Source: Thauera chlorobenzoica (GTDB lineage: Bacteria; Pseudomonadota; Gammaproteobacteria; Burkholderiales; Rhodocyclaceae). From it: 64,000 bases of DNA. The translations under genes were made by a program, and so were the position numbers. Below, piece after piece: positions 53,864-63,537 of this stretch (the first letter of the stretch is position 1; each line of letters starts with the position of its first letter). The stretch covers positions 2,852,001 to 2,916,000 of the forward strand of contig NZ_CP018839.1 in assembly GCF_001922305.1 (NCBI RefSeq), given 5' to 3'. The notes under the pieces were generated by a model. That model had not been told where the DNA came from, searched no databases, and saw only the letters and a list, made by a program, of their open reading frames with translations.

Positions 53864-54784
53864 ATGGCAGATCGTAGACTTCAGGTGTTCCACGCGGTGG
53901 CCAAGCATGGGTCATTCACCCGCGCCGCCGAGCACCTTCACATGACCCAACCGGCGGTCACGTTCCAGATCAAGCAGCTCGAAGAGCATTTCGACACCCG
54001 CCTGCTCGACCGCGGCCACGGCAAGATCACCCTGACCACGGCCGGCGAGCTCGTGCTGGCCTACGCCGAACGGATCCTCGGGCTGTCGGCCGAGCTCGAC
54101 TCGCGCGTCTCCGAACTGACCGACGAGCTCGCCGGCCAGATCAAGATCGGCACCAGCACGACCATCGCCGCCTACTGGCTGCCGCAGATCCTGGAAGGCT
54201 TCAAGCGGCGCTACCCGCGCGTCCTGCCGCGGGTGCTGGTCGGTACCTCCAAGCTCACCGAAGACCGCGTCGCGGCGCGGGAACTCGACATCGGCCTGAT
54301 CGAGATCGCCACCGAGCAGCATGCGATCGAGCGCCACAGTGCGGCGCGTGACGAACTCCTGGTGATCTGCCGCCCCGACCATCCGCTGGCGCGGTTCGAG
54401 CGCCTGAGCGCGAAGGATCTGGTCGGATATCCCTTCATCGACCGCGACCCCGGGAACGGCATCCGCCAGATCGCCGACGAGTTCTTCGAGACGGCCGGGA
54501 TCGCCGGCAGCGAGATCACGCTGTGCGCCGAACTGGGCAGCCTGGCCGCAATCAAGCAGCTGGCCGCGGCCGGGCTGGGATTCGCGATCGCGTCCCGGCG
54601 CGCGATCCGGCGCGACGTCGAAGAAGGACGCCTGGCCGCGGTGCCGCTCGAGCCGCGTACTTATACGCCGCTCGAAGTGATCGTCCCGCGCGACAAGTTC
54701 CGCTCGCGCCTGATCACCGCCTTCGCCGACTACGCCTGCGAACAGTTCGCCCTCATCGCCGAGCAGGAAGAGCGCGAGCAGTAA
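53864..54784 (+). CDS. LysR-family transcriptional regulator
   Basis: A 306-residue LysR regulator: HTH MADRRLQVFHAVAKHGSFTRAAEHLHMTQPAVTFQIKQLE (seen across residues 1-40) and a periplasmic-binding-like effector domain. The effector is unknown. It is divergent from lplT, which it may control, and is followed by radA after 8 bp. An in-frame TTG at 53834 is an alternative start; neither start has a good Shine-Dalgarno sequence. Confidence 0.9.
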   Translation: MADRRLQVFHAVAKHGSFTRAAEHLHMTQPAVTFQIKQLEEHFDTRLLDRGHGKITLTTAGELVLAYAERILGLSAELDSRVSELTDELAGQIKIGTSTTIAAYWLPQILEGFKRRYPRVLPRVLVGTSKLTEDRVAARELDIGLIEIATEQHAIERHSAARDELLVICRPDHPLARFERLSAKDLVGYPFIDRDPGNGIRQIADEFFETAGIAGSEITLCAELGSLAAIKQLAAAGLGFAIASRRAIRRDVEEGRLAAVPLEPRTYTPLEVIVPRDKFRSRLITAFADYACEQFALIAEQEEREQ

Positions 54785-54792
54785 GGCTGCCC

Positions 54793-56196
54793 ATGGCCAA
54801 ACCCAAGAGCGCCTTCGTGTGCACCGAGTGCGGTGCGCAGGCCCTGCGCTGGCAGGGCCAGTGCCCGCAGTGCCAGGCCTGGAACACACTGGTGGAGACG
54901 CTGCTGGAGCCCGCCACACCTGCCGCCGGCAGCCGTTTTGCCGCGCTCGCCGGGGTCTCCGGCCGCCTGCAGCCCCTTGCCGCGCTGGCGCCGCGCGAAG
55001 AACCGCGCCAGCCCACCGGGCTGGACGAGTTCGACCGCGTGCTCGGCGGCGGCCTGGTCGCCGGTGGGGTCGTGCTGATCGGCGGCGACCCCGGGATCGG
55101 CAAGTCCACGCTGCTGCTGCAGGCACTTTCCAACCTCGCCGGCCTGCCCGCTACCGACGGCGGCAGCCCGGCGGACGGCGGCGTGGTCTATGTCAGCGGC
55201 GAGGAATCGGGCGAGCAGGTCGCATTGCGCGCCCAACGCCTGCAGCTGCCGCCATCGACGCTGCAGATGCTGGCCGAGATCAACCTCGAGCGCATCCTGC
55301 ACAGCCTGCGTGAAGCCCGCCCCCGGGTTGCGGTCATCGATTCCATTCAAACCGTTTATTCCGAAGCTCTGCAATCGGCCCCCGGTTCCGTCGCCCAGGT
55401 GCGCGAATGCGCGGCCCAGCTCACCCGCTTCGCCAAGCAAAGCGGCACCAGCCTGATCCTGGTCGGCCACGTCACCAAGGACGGCACGCTCGCCGGGCCG
55501 CGCGTGCTCGAACACATCGTCGACACCGTGTTGTATTTCGAAGGCGACTCCCATTCGAGCTTCCGCCTGATCCGCGCATTCAAGAACCGCTTCGGCGCGG
55601 TCAACGAGCTGGGCGTGTTCGCGATGACCGAGCGCGGCCTGCGCGGCGTCTCCAACCCTTCGGCGCTCTTCCTGTCGCAGCACTCGCAGCAGGTCGCCGG
55701 CAGCTGCGTGCTGGTGACGCAGGAAGGCACGCGTCCGCTGCTGGTCGAGATCCAGGCCCTCGTCGACAGCGCACAAAGCCCCAACCCGCGCCGCCTGTCG
55801 GTCGGCCTCGAGCCGACCCGGCTGGCGATGCTGCTCGCGGTCATGCACCGCCATGCGGGGATCGTCTGCTTCGACCAGGACGTGTTCGTCAACGCCGTCG
55901 GCGGGGTCAAGATCGCCGAACCGGCAGCCGACCTGGCGATCCTGTTCGCGATCCACTCTTCGCTGCGCGACCGCCCGCTGCGCCGCGGCCTGGCGGTGTT
56001 CGGCGAAGTCGGCCTCGCCGGTGAAATCCGTCCCGCGCCGCGCGGCCAGGACCGTCTGCGGGAAGCCGCCAAGCTCGGCTTCGACACCGCCATCGTGCCG
56101 CGCGCCAATGCCCCCAAGCAGGCGATCGAAGGCCTCCGCGTGATCGCCGTGGAGCGTGTCGACGAGGCGCTCGAGCAGCTGCGCACGCTCGACTAG
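54793..56196 (+). CDS. radA: DNA repair protein RadA/Sms
   Basis: A 467-residue repair and branch-migration ATPase. The N-terminal zinc motif CTECG...CPQC (residues 10-30) precedes Walker A (GGDPGIGKSTLLLQAL), the RadA KNRFG motif (FKNRFGAVNELGVF) and a C-terminal Lon-protease-like domain (SSLRDRPLRRGLAVFGEVGL, GEIRPAPRGQDRLREAAKLG). RadA acts with RecA in strand exchange. It is 8 bp after the LysR gene and may be co-transcribed. Confidence 0.96.
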   Translation: MAKPKSAFVCTECGAQALRWQGQCPQCQAWNTLVETLLEPATPAAGSRFAALAGVSGRLQPLAALAPREEPRQPTGLDEFDRVLGGGLVAGGVVLIGGDPGIGKSTLLLQALSNLAGLPATDGGSPADGGVVYVSGEESGEQVALRAQRLQLPPSTLQMLAEINLERILHSLREARPRVAVIDSIQTVYSEALQSAPGSVAQVRECAAQLTRFAKQSGTSLILVGHVTKDGTLAGPRVLEHIVDTVLYFEGDSHSSFRLIRAFKNRFGAVNELGVFAMTERGLRGVSNPSALFLSQHSQQVAGSCVLVTQEGTRPLLVEIQALVDSAQSPNPRRLSVGLEPTRLAMLLAVMHRHAGIVCFDQDVFVNAVGGVKIAEPAADLAILFAIHSSLRDRPLRRGLAVFGEVGLAGEIRPAPRGQDRLREAAKLGFDTAIVPRANAPKQAIEGLRVIAVERVDEALEQLRTLD

Positions 56197-56376
56197 CATG
56201 GCCCCCGGCGCCTGCCGGAAGCCGGGTGCGGAGCCTTCCGCGCACGCGCCGGCACAGTCGATCGTGAAGGCGGAGCCCCTGCCGCGCGGGACGCCGGGAT
56301 GCGCGGGGCCGCGCCGTGTTGTGCGCCCGCCCGCCAGGCCTTAGACTCGCCGCCCCGTCGATCGGCATCGTTTCGC

Positions 56377-58347
56377 ATGTCTGCGCCTGCGCCCACCTCC
56401 GGCTGTTTCGCCCTCCTCGATGATTGTCACGCCAGCCCGGCACAGCCGAGCAGCCGCCTGTATACCGGCTTCGTCCGGGAGCGGCGTTGCACCGACCCCG
56501 TTGCCCTCGAAGAAGTCTGGGCCGGGGTCGCGGGCGACATGACCGCCGGCCTGCACGCAGTGCTCGTCGTGGATTACGACTGGGGCCGTGCGCTGGAGCG
56601 GCACACGGGCGCATCCTCCGCTCCGCCTCTGTCGCGATCGCCGGAGGGGACGGGAGCGCAGGCGGGCCATCAGGCGCCGGCCGCATCTGCCGGAGCCCTG
56701 CGCGTGCTGCTGTTCGCTGGCTGCAGGTCGCTGACGCAGGCCGAAGTCGACGCCTGGCTCGCCGCCCAGGAGGCCGCCGCGACCGGCGCCTGCACACAGA
56801 CCGGGCCGGGCGCGGCAGGGACGCTGGCGCTGCAGCCGGGCATCGACCGGGCGGCGTTCGACGCGGCGTTCGCCCGCATCCACCGCGCCATCGAAGCCGG
56901 CGAGACTTATCAGCTCAACTACACGTACCAGTTCGGGGTCCGCGCCTTCGGTGCACCGGCCAGCCTGTATCGCCGCCTGCGCAGCCGCCAGCCGGTGGCG
57001 TATGGAGCGTGGATCGCCCTTCCTGACGAGGTCCCATTTCCGCCCTCCGGGGCGGGCGCTGCCGGGAGCGCGCAGCCGCTGCGCCACATCCTGTCGTGCT
57101 CCCCCGAGCTTTTCGTGCGCCATGCCGGCGGGCGCCTGCTGGCCCGGCCGATGAAGGGCACGGCGGCGCGCGGCGGTGATGCCGAGGCGGACGCACGGGC
57201 GGCCCGCAGCCTTGCCGCCGACTCCAAGAACCGCGCCGAAAATCTGATGATCGTCGATCTGCTGCGCAACGACATCGGGCGGATCGCGTGCACCGGCTCG
57301 GTGACCGTGCCCGCCCTGTTCGACGTCGAGCGCTATGCCACGGTGCTGCAGATGACCTCGTCCATCGAGGCCGCGCTGCCTGCCGACACCGGCTTCCCGG
57401 CCGTGCTGCGCGCGCTGTTTCCCTGCGGTTCGATCACCGGCGCGCCGAAGCGGCGCACGATGGAGCTGATCGACGCCCTCGAAACCGGCCCGCGCGGGCT
57501 GTACACCGGCAGCATCGGCTGGATCGAGCCGCCGCCGCCGGGCCGCGCCTGCGGCGATTTCTGCCTCTCGGTGGCGATCCGCACGCTGTGCCTGGGCGAG
57601 GCGCAGGCCGACGGTCTGCGACCCGGCCAGCTCGGCGTCGGTGCCGGGATCACCATCGACAGCCGCGCCGCCGACGAATTCGACGAGTGCCGGCTGAAGG
57701 CGCGCTTCCTCTCCGCTCTCGACCCCGGCTTCAGCCTGTTCGAGACGATGCGGGTCTCGCCCGCCGGCGAGATCCCCCTGCTCGACCCGCACCTCGCCCG
57801 GCTGGAGTCAAGCGCCGCGGCGTTCGGCTTTGCTTTCAACCGCGCGGCGATCCTGCACGCGCTCGCTGCCCGCAGCAGCGCCGACCCGGCGGGGCAGCCG
57901 ATGCGTCTGCGTCTGGCGCTGTTCAAGGACGGGCGCAGCGAGATCGTGCTCGCCCCGCTCGAAGAGCTGCCGCCGGGGCCGGTCGGGGTGCGGCTCAGTG
58001 AACTGCCGATCGATGGGCGCGACTTCTTCCTGCGCCACAAGACCAGCCTGCGTGCCCGCTACGACGCCGCGGTGGCGCAGGGGGCGTTCGACGTGCTGTT
58101 CCACAACCACGACGGCGAGCTCACCGAAGGCGGGCGCAGCAACGTCTTCGTGTGCATCGACGGCGAGTGGCGGACGCCGCCGCTGCAGGCCGGGGTGCTG
58201 CCGGGGGTGATGCGCGCGCGCCTGCTCGCCGATCCGCGCTGGCAGGCGCGGGAAGCGCCGCTGCGCGTGGCCGACCTCGAGCGCGCGCAGCGGATCGTGC
58301 TGTGCAATGCGTTGCGCGGGCCGCTACCGGCGGTGCTGCGACGCTGA
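56377..58347 (+). CDS. PabB-PabC fusion: aminodeoxychorismate synthase I and aminodeoxychorismate lyase
   Basis: A 656-residue protein. Residues about 1-455 are the chorismate-binding synthase: PMKGTAAR, NRAENLMIVDLLRNDIG and CGSITGAPKRRTMELID carry catalytic residues. From about 465 (SLFETMRVS) a class IV PLP aminotransferase-fold lyase follows, with LRHKTSLRARYDA (the PLP lysine) and ELTEGGRSNVFV. Together they make p-aminobenzoate for folate from chorismate and a glutamine-derived amide (PabA not seen here). A 25-residue Ala/Ser/Gly/Pro linker near residue 95 is probably a loop. Start MSAPAPTSGCFALLDD has no obvious ribosome-binding site. Confidence 0.92.
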   Translation: MSAPAPTSGCFALLDDCHASPAQPSSRLYTGFVRERRCTDPVALEEVWAGVAGDMTAGLHAVLVVDYDWGRALERHTGASSAPPLSRSPEGTGAQAGHQAPAASAGALRVLLFAGCRSLTQAEVDAWLAAQEAAATGACTQTGPGAAGTLALQPGIDRAAFDAAFARIHRAIEAGETYQLNYTYQFGVRAFGAPASLYRRLRSRQPVAYGAWIALPDEVPFPPSGAGAAGSAQPLRHILSCSPELFVRHAGGRLLARPMKGTAARGGDAEADARAARSLAADSKNRAENLMIVDLLRNDIGRIACTGSVTVPALFDVERYATVLQMTSSIEAALPADTGFPAVLRALFPCGSITGAPKRRTMELIDALETGPRGLYTGSIGWIEPPPPGRACGDFCLSVAIRTLCLGEAQADGLRPGQLGVGAGITIDSRAADEFDECRLKARFLSALDPGFSLFETMRVSPAGEIPLLDPHLARLESSAAAFGFAFNRAAILHALAARSSADPAGQPMRLRLALFKDGRSEIVLAPLEELPPGPVGVRLSELPIDGRDFFLRHKTSLRARYDAAVAQGAFDVLFHNHDGELTEGGRSNVFVCIDGEWRTPPLQAGVLPGVMRARLLADPRWQAREAPLRVADLERAQRIVLCNALRGPLPAVLRR

Positions 58348-58394
58348 AACAGCGCGTGCGGGAGGGGCCGCGGGCGCCTTCCCGGGCGAGGGCT

Positions 58395-58844
58395 TCAGGC
58401 CGGCTGCGCGAGCCAGCGTCGCGCCCAGCCCAGGGCCGCATCGAGATGGGTCAGGGCCTCGTCCCCCGGGGGCTGGCCGAGTTCCCACTGGCGGCCGGCG
58501 ATCGCCAGCAGCCAGGCGGGCGGCGGCGGGCCTTCGAGCTCGCGGTACACCGCGAGCAGGGTCGCGGGCGACAGCGCGTGCGAGGTGAAGCCGAAGCCGG
58601 CCGCGGCCGCCGGCGCCAGCGGTGACACGGCAAAAGGCGCGGTGGCGTCGACCGTGGCGTCGACGAACAGCACGCGGCTGCGGTTGCGCAGGTCGAGCAC
58701 ATGCTCCACCTGGAGCTGGAAGTCGGTCAGGCATTCCACTCCCACCAGCCCCATCGCCTCGACTGCTTCGGCGAACCGCGGCCCGAGGGCATCGTCGCCG
58801 CGGCTCGGGTTGCCCCAGGCGAAGACCAGCGTGGGCGCGTTCAC
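58395..58844 (-). CDS. hoxW: hydrogenase maturation endopeptidase
   Basis: A 149-residue HyaD/HoxW-type protease: VFAWGNPSRGDDALGPRFAE contains the Ni-sensing Glu/Asp region (GNPxRGDDxxG), with a later VLFVDATVDATAPF and HALSPATLLAVY. It trims the C-terminus of the large subunit HoxH after nickel insertion. It lies 79 bp after hoxH on the same strand and is the last of the hox run visible. Confidence 0.88.
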   Translation of the reverse strand: MNAPTLVFAWGNPSRGDDALGPRFAEAVEAMGLVGVECLTDFQLQVEHVLDLRNRSRVLFVDATVDATAPFAVSPLAPAAAAGFGFTSHALSPATLLAVYRELEGPPPPAWLLAIAGRQWELGQPPGDEALTHLDAALGWARRWLAQPA

Positions 58845-58923
58845 CGGACCGCCCCCTGGCTACTATGCGCGCGCCTTCCCGGGGGCGATGGGGGTTTCCC
58901 TTCGGGCGGCCGTGCGGGCGCGC

Positions 58924-60396
58924 TCATGCCGGGGCGCGCAGCCTGCGTTCGAGTTCGGTGCCGCCGGCGTCGACCAGCACCACTTCGAGCGGCATCTTGC
59001 CGAGCGCGTGGGTGGCGCACGACAGGCAGGGGTCGAAGGCGCGGATCGCCACCTCGATGTGATTGAGCAGTCCCTCGGTGAGCGTGCGGCCGTCGAAGTA
59101 CTGGCGGGCCACTTCGCGCACCGCGGTGTTCATCGCCTGGTTGTTGTGGGTGGTCGAGACGATCAGGTTGGCCATGCTGACAAGATCGTCGTCGCCGACT
59201 TCGTAGTGGTGGATCAGGGTGCCGCGCGGCGCCTCGATGACGCCGACGCCGCTGCGCCGGCGCGCGCCGCTCGTGACCAGCTCGCCGCCTTCGAGCGCAT
59301 CGTCGTGCAACAGGGTTTCGATCGTCTCGGCGGCGAACAGCATTTCGATCATCCGCGCCCAGTGGTAGGCGAGCGGGGCGTGGATCGGCGCGCCGTCGCC
59401 GTGGGCGAGAAATTCGCCGCGCTCGGCTTCGGCGAGCGGGGTCGGGATGCGGTCGCAGACCTGCAGCCGGGCGAGCGGGCCGACCTTGTACCAGCCGTGC
59501 TCGGGGCCGAGCGCGCCGAGGTAGGGAAACTTCATGTAGGTCCAGGGCTTGACCGCCTCGGTGATCAGGCTGGCGTAGTCCTGGACATCGACCTGGTCGT
59601 ACAGCATCGCGCCGTCGGCGTCGCGCACGCGCAGCGCTCCGTGGTAGAGGTCGAGGCTGCCGTCGGCGGCGACCTGGCCCATGAAGCCGGAGCGGAAGTG
59701 GCCGAAGCGGTCGTAGAGCGCCGGGTCGCTGCGGTGCAGGCGCTTCACCAGCGCCACCGCCTCGCGGCTCCAGGCGATGACCTGGCCGAGGTCGCGGCGC
59801 AGCTCGGCGCGCTCGGCCGCGCTCAGCGCGCGGTTGACTCCGCCCGGCACCGAACCCGTGCCATGGACGCGCTTGCCGGCGGTGAGGCGGATGACTTCCT
59901 GGCCGTACTTGCGCAGCAGGATGCCTTTGCGGGCGATGTCCGGATAACGCTCGAGCACGCCGACGAGGTTGCGCCGCCCGGCGTCGGCGTCGAAGCCGAA
60001 CAGCAGGTCAGGCGAGGACAGGTGGAAGAAGTGCAGCGCGTGCGACTGCAGGATCTGGCCGTAGTGCATCAGCCGGCGCATGGCTTCGGCGGTGGGCGTG
60101 AGGTGCTCGGCGCCGAGCACGCGGTCGAGTGCCTTGCTCGCCGCAAGGTGGTGCGAGACCGGACAGATCCCGCACAGGCGCTGCACCAGCACCGGCACTT
60201 CCCAGTACGGCCGGCCCTCGATGAAGGCTTCGAAGCCGCGGAATTCGACGATGTGCAGGCGCGCCTGATGGACGCGGCCCTGTTCGTCGAGAAGCAGGGT
60301 GACCTTGCCATGGCCTTCGACCCGCGACACCGGATCGATGGCGACGCGGCGCAGGGTTTCGGGCGGGACGGCAGCGGTTTCGAGGTCGGGGCGCAT
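58924..60396 (-). CDS. hoxH: NAD-reducing hydrogenase large subunit
   Basis: A 490-residue [NiFe] large subunit. The L1 box is SRVEGHGKVTLLLDE near residue 25, the proximal cysteines are RLCGICPVSHH near 65 and the distal pair is DPCLSCATHALG near 463. After the DPCxxCxTH a 26-residue tail (GKMPLEVVLVDAGGTEL...) is the part removed by the endopeptidase HoxW. The active-site cysteines are intact. It binds hydrogen and passes electrons via HoxY to HoxFU. Confidence 0.95.
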   Translation of the reverse strand: MRPDLETAAVPPETLRRVAIDPVSRVEGHGKVTLLLDEQGRVHQARLHIVEFRGFEAFIEGRPYWEVPVLVQRLCGICPVSHHLAASKALDRVLGAEHLTPTAEAMRRLMHYGQILQSHALHFFHLSSPDLLFGFDADAGRRNLVGVLERYPDIARKGILLRKYGQEVIRLTAGKRVHGTGSVPGGVNRALSAAERAELRRDLGQVIAWSREAVALVKRLHRSDPALYDRFGHFRSGFMGQVAADGSLDLYHGALRVRDADGAMLYDQVDVQDYASLITEAVKPWTYMKFPYLGALGPEHGWYKVGPLARLQVCDRIPTPLAEAERGEFLAHGDGAPIHAPLAYHWARMIEMLFAAETIETLLHDDALEGGELVTSGARRRSGVGVIEAPRGTLIHHYEVGDDDLVSMANLIVSTTHNNQAMNTAVREVARQYFDGRTLTEGLLNHIEVAIRAFDPCLSCATHALGKMPLEVVLVDAGGTELERRLRAPA

Positions 60397-60476
60397 GGTC
60401 GTGGCGAAGAGTCGGGTTGCAGGCGAGGGGGCGGGCGGCACGGTTCGGGTGTTGCGCCGTCGGCCGCGGCGCGACC

Positions 60477-61019
60477 TCAGTCGTAGCGCAGCAGCGGACC
60501 GTCGAGCCGGGGCGGACGGCCGGCGATCAGGGCGCCGAGAAACTCGCGGAAGGCGTCGGCCGAGGGCGGGCAGCCGGGCAGGAAGTGGTCGACATGGACG
60601 AGCTCGTGCACCGGGCGGACCTTGTCGAGCAGCAGCGGCAGTTCGGGATCGTCGGGAATCGTGCTGCCCGCGGCGAGGCCGCGGCCGTCGCGGTAGACCT
60701 GGTGCAGGATCGCGCCCAGCGCGAGGTGGTTGCGCTGCGCCGGCAGGCCGCCGTTGATCGCGCAGGCGCCGACCGCGACCAGTACCTTGCACTGGCGGCG
60801 GAATTCGTGCAGCATATGGATGTTCTCGGCGTTGCACAGCCCGCCTTCGATGAGGCCGAGGTCGCAGGGACCGCAGTGCTTGAGATCGGTCAGCGGCGAG
60901 CGGTCGAATTCGATGTGTTCGAGCAATTCGAGCAGATCCTCGTCGATGTCGAGCAAGGACATGTGGCAGCCGAAGCAGCCGGCCAGCGAGACCGTGGCGA
61001 CCCGCAGCTTTGCGCTCAT
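60477..61019 (-). CDS. hoxY: NAD-reducing hydrogenase small subunit
   Basis: A 180-residue small subunit of the bidirectional type, without a signal peptide, so it is cytoplasmic. The proximal [4Fe-4S] cysteines are seen in SLAGCFGCHMSLLDID, AVGACAING and PGCPPSADAF. The ATG overlaps the HoxU stop by 4 bp. It transfers electrons from HoxH to the HoxFU diaphorase. Confidence 0.94.
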   Translation of the reverse strand: MSAKLRVATVSLAGCFGCHMSLLDIDEDLLELLEHIEFDRSPLTDLKHCGPCDLGLIEGGLCNAENIHMLHEFRRQCKVLVAVGACAINGGLPAQRNHLALGAILHQVYRDGRGLAAGSTIPDDPELPLLLDKVRPVHELVHVDHFLPGCPPSADAFREFLGALIAGRPPRLDGPLLRYD

Positions 61020-61735
61020 TGTCCTTTCTCCACCGCTGCGGCGGCGCCGGTGCCGCCGCCGGCCTGTTCGAGGTCGCAGGTGCGCGCACCGATCGGAACC
61101 GCGAAGCCCACCCGTTTGTGCAGGATCGCCCCCACCGGGCACACGCTGGCGGCACGGTCGGAGGCCGCGAAAGCGGTGTCGGCGAGACGCCCGGAAGGGG
61201 CGCCGACCACCAGGTGGGCCTGTACGCCGCGGCCGGCGATGGCGAACACGTCCTTGCCGTCGAGGTCACGGCTGGCGCGCACGCACAACTCGCACAGGAT
61301 GCAGCGGTTGAAGTCGATCAGCACGTCGGGGTGGGAGGCGTCGAGCGGACGGTCGGGGTAGAAGTGCTCGAAGTGCGGATCGCGCATGCCGAGCCGGTAG
61401 GCGGTGCTCTGCAACAGGCAGTTGCCGCTCTTCTCGCACGCCGGGCAGAAGTGGTTGCCCTCGACGAACAGCAGCTGCAGTAGCGTGCGCCGGGTGGCGT
61501 CGAGCTCCGCACTGGCGTTTTCCACCTTCAGGCCGGCCGCCGCGAGCGTGGTGCAGGCCGCCACTTCACGCCCGCCGCAGCGCACGATGCACAGCCGGCA
61601 CGAGCCATGGGCGCTGAAATCGGGATGCCAGCACAGGTGCGGAATGTACTTGCCCGCTGCGCTGGCGGCCTGGATCAGGGTCTGGCCGGGCGAGAACGGG
61701 ATCGCCTCGCCGTCGAGGAAGAAGATGTCGCTCAT
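61016..61735 (-). CDS. hoxU: NAD-reducing hydrogenase diaphorase small subunit
   Basis: A 239-residue iron-sulfur subunit resembling the N-terminal part of complex I NuoG. Cluster motifs are CWHPDFSAHGSCRLCIVRCGG ([2Fe-2S]), HFCPACEKSGNCLLQ and CILCELCVRAS plus CPVGAI for [4Fe-4S]. It connects HoxF with the HoxYH hydrogenase. It overlaps hoxF (ATGA) and hoxY (ATGA), so the four subunits are tightly coupled. Confidence 0.94.
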   Translation of the reverse strand: MSDIFFLDGEAIPFSPGQTLIQAASAAGKYIPHLCWHPDFSAHGSCRLCIVRCGGREVAACTTLAAAGLKVENASAELDATRRTLLQLLFVEGNHFCPACEKSGNCLLQSTAYRLGMRDPHFEHFYPDRPLDASHPDVLIDFNRCILCELCVRASRDLDGKDVFAIAGRGVQAHLVVGAPSGRLADTAFAASDRAASVCPVGAILHKRVGFAVPIGARTCDLEQAGGGTGAAAAVEKGQ

Positions 61736-63537
61736 CGCAGCGGTTCGTCGGGGATGGTGTCGGGATCTGGATGGAAGTGGGTTCGCGGGTCGTCGTGGCC
61801 GGTGGCCTGCCGTGCCGGCTCGAGTGCGGCGTCGAGGTCGAAAGCGGGAACGAAGCCGTCGGTGCGCAAGCGGCGGCTGAAGGCCGGGCGGAACTTGTCG
61901 ACGATGTCGGTGAGCGCCCGCGCCGCCGTGCTGCCTAGGCCGCAATGGCTGGCGCTGCGCATCAGACAGTGCATCGCCGCGAGCTCGTCGAGGTCGTCGG
62001 CGGTGCCCCGGCCGGCAGCGATCCGGTCCATCCGGCGGCGGTTCACTGCGGTGCCGACACGGCACGGAGTGCAGAAGCCGCAGCTTTCGTGGGCAAAGAA
62101 ATCGACGAAGGCGTGCGCGACTTCGAACAGGTCGCGGCCCTGGTCGAAGACCATGAAGGAGCCGCCGGTGGACACGTCCTCGAAGGCGATGCGGCGGCCG
62201 AACTCGGCCGCTGCCAGGCAATGGCCGGCGGCGCCGGCGATCTGCACCGCCTGCGTCGCCCGCGCACCGCAATCGGCCAGGACCTCGGCGACGGTGACGC
62301 CGAACGGATATTCGTAGATCCCCGGCCGATCGACGTCGCCCGACACCGACAGCAGCTTGGTGCCGCTCGACTGCGCGGTGCCCACGGCACGGAAGGCCTC
62401 GCCGCCGTGCACCGCGACGAGACAGGCGAGGGCGAGGGTTTCGACGTTGTTCACCGTGGTCGGCTGGTCGCGATAGCCGCGGCTCACTGGAAAGGGCGGG
62501 CGGATGCGCGGCCGGCCGGGGCGGCCTTCGAGCGACTCGAGCAGCGCCGATTCCTCGCCGCAGACATAGGCGCCGGCGCCGAGGTGGATCTCGATGTCGA
62601 AGTCGAAGCCGCGGCCGAGGATGTCCGTGCCGAGCAGGCCCTGGCGGCGACGCTCGGCGAGCAGCGCCTCGAGCGGGGCGAGCAGGTGGCGGTATTCGCC
62701 GCGCAGGTAGATGAAGCCGCGGCGCGCGCCGACGGCGTGGGCGGCGATGCCCATGCCGTCGATGACGAGCTGGGGGAAATCGCTCAGCAGCACGCGGTCC
62801 TTGAACGTGCCCGGCTCGCCTTCGTCGGCGTTGCACACCACGTAGTGCGCCTCGCCGGGCGCGGCGCGGCAGGCCCGCCACTTCGCCGCCGTCGGATAAC
62901 CGGCGCCGCCGCGCCCGCGCAGGCGCGAAGCTTCGATCTCGGCCAGCAGGCCCTCGGGGCTGCGGGCGAGGGCGGCGGCCAGCGCCTCGCCGGGGGCGAG
63001 GCCGGCGCCGAGCAGGGCGTCGCGGCGGCGGAGGTTGGGCTCGATGCGGAACCACTCCGCCGGCCAGTCATCGACCGCGACCCCGCGCCGGATCAGTTCG
63101 GCCATCGGCGCCACGCGCTCGGGGCACATCCGTGACAGTGCGCGCTGGTTGACGAGCAGCGCCGGCCCCTGGTCGCACAGCCCGGTGCAGGAAGTGGTGC
63201 CGACGCGGACCCGGCCGTCCCCGGCGGGCAGGCCGGGGGCCAGCCCCAGTGCCCGGCACAGGGACGCAGCCAGCGCCGGGCCGCCCTGCATGCGGTCGGT
63301 GATGTTGTCCGCGAACAGGACGTCGTAGGCGGGCGCCGGGCCGGTGCGCAGCAGGCTGTAGAAGCTCGCGGTGGCCACAACCCGGGCCAGCGGCAGGGCG
63401 AGTGCGGAGGCGATCCGTTCGAGCAGGGCCGGCGGCAGGTGTCCGGCCCGCTCCTGCGCCTGGCGCAGGATCTGCAACAGCCGCCGCGGGTCGTGGCGGT
63501 TGGCGGCGAGAATCGGCTCGAGTTCGGCGTCGCTCAT
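61732..63537 (-). CDS. hoxF: NAD-reducing hydrogenase diaphorase large subunit
   Basis: A 601-residue protein. The N-terminal ~160 residues resemble HoxE/NuoE with TTSCTGLCDQGPALLVN ([2Fe-2S]), and the rest is NuoF-like: FMN loop RLRGRGGAGYPTAAKWRAC, NADEGEPGTFKDR, NAD loop GAGAYVCGEESALLESLEG, and ESCGFCTPCRVGT for the N3-type cluster. It oxidises or reduces NAD(H). The size fits Cupriavidus HoxF (about 600). It begins on the stop codon of the preceding MFS gene. Confidence 0.95.
   Translation of the reverse strand: MSDAELEPILAANRHDPRRLLQILRQAQERAGHLPPALLERIASALALPLARVVATASFYSLLRTGPAPAYDVLFADNITDRMQGGPALAASLCRALGLAPGLPAGDGRVRVGTTSCTGLCDQGPALLVNQRALSRMCPERVAPMAELIRRGVAVDDWPAEWFRIEPNLRRRDALLGAGLAPGEALAAALARSPEGLLAEIEASRLRGRGGAGYPTAAKWRACRAAPGEAHYVVCNADEGEPGTFKDRVLLSDFPQLVIDGMGIAAHAVGARRGFIYLRGEYRHLLAPLEALLAERRRQGLLGTDILGRGFDFDIEIHLGAGAYVCGEESALLESLEGRPGRPRIRPPFPVSRGYRDQPTTVNNVETLALACLVAVHGGEAFRAVGTAQSSGTKLLSVSGDVDRPGIYEYPFGVTVAEVLADCGARATQAVQIAGAAGHCLAAAEFGRRIAFEDVSTGGSFMVFDQGRDLFEVAHAFVDFFAHESCGFCTPCRVGTAVNRRRMDRIAAGRGTADDLDELAAMHCLMRSASHCGLGSTAARALTDIVDKFRPAFSRRLRTDGFVPAFDLDAALEPARQATGHDDPRTHFHPDPDTIPDEPLR

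Noticed and set aside
58585..60486. A plus-strand open frame opposite hoxW and hoxH
   Set aside because: Both minus-strand genes have intact signatures, and the antisense product is compositional noise.
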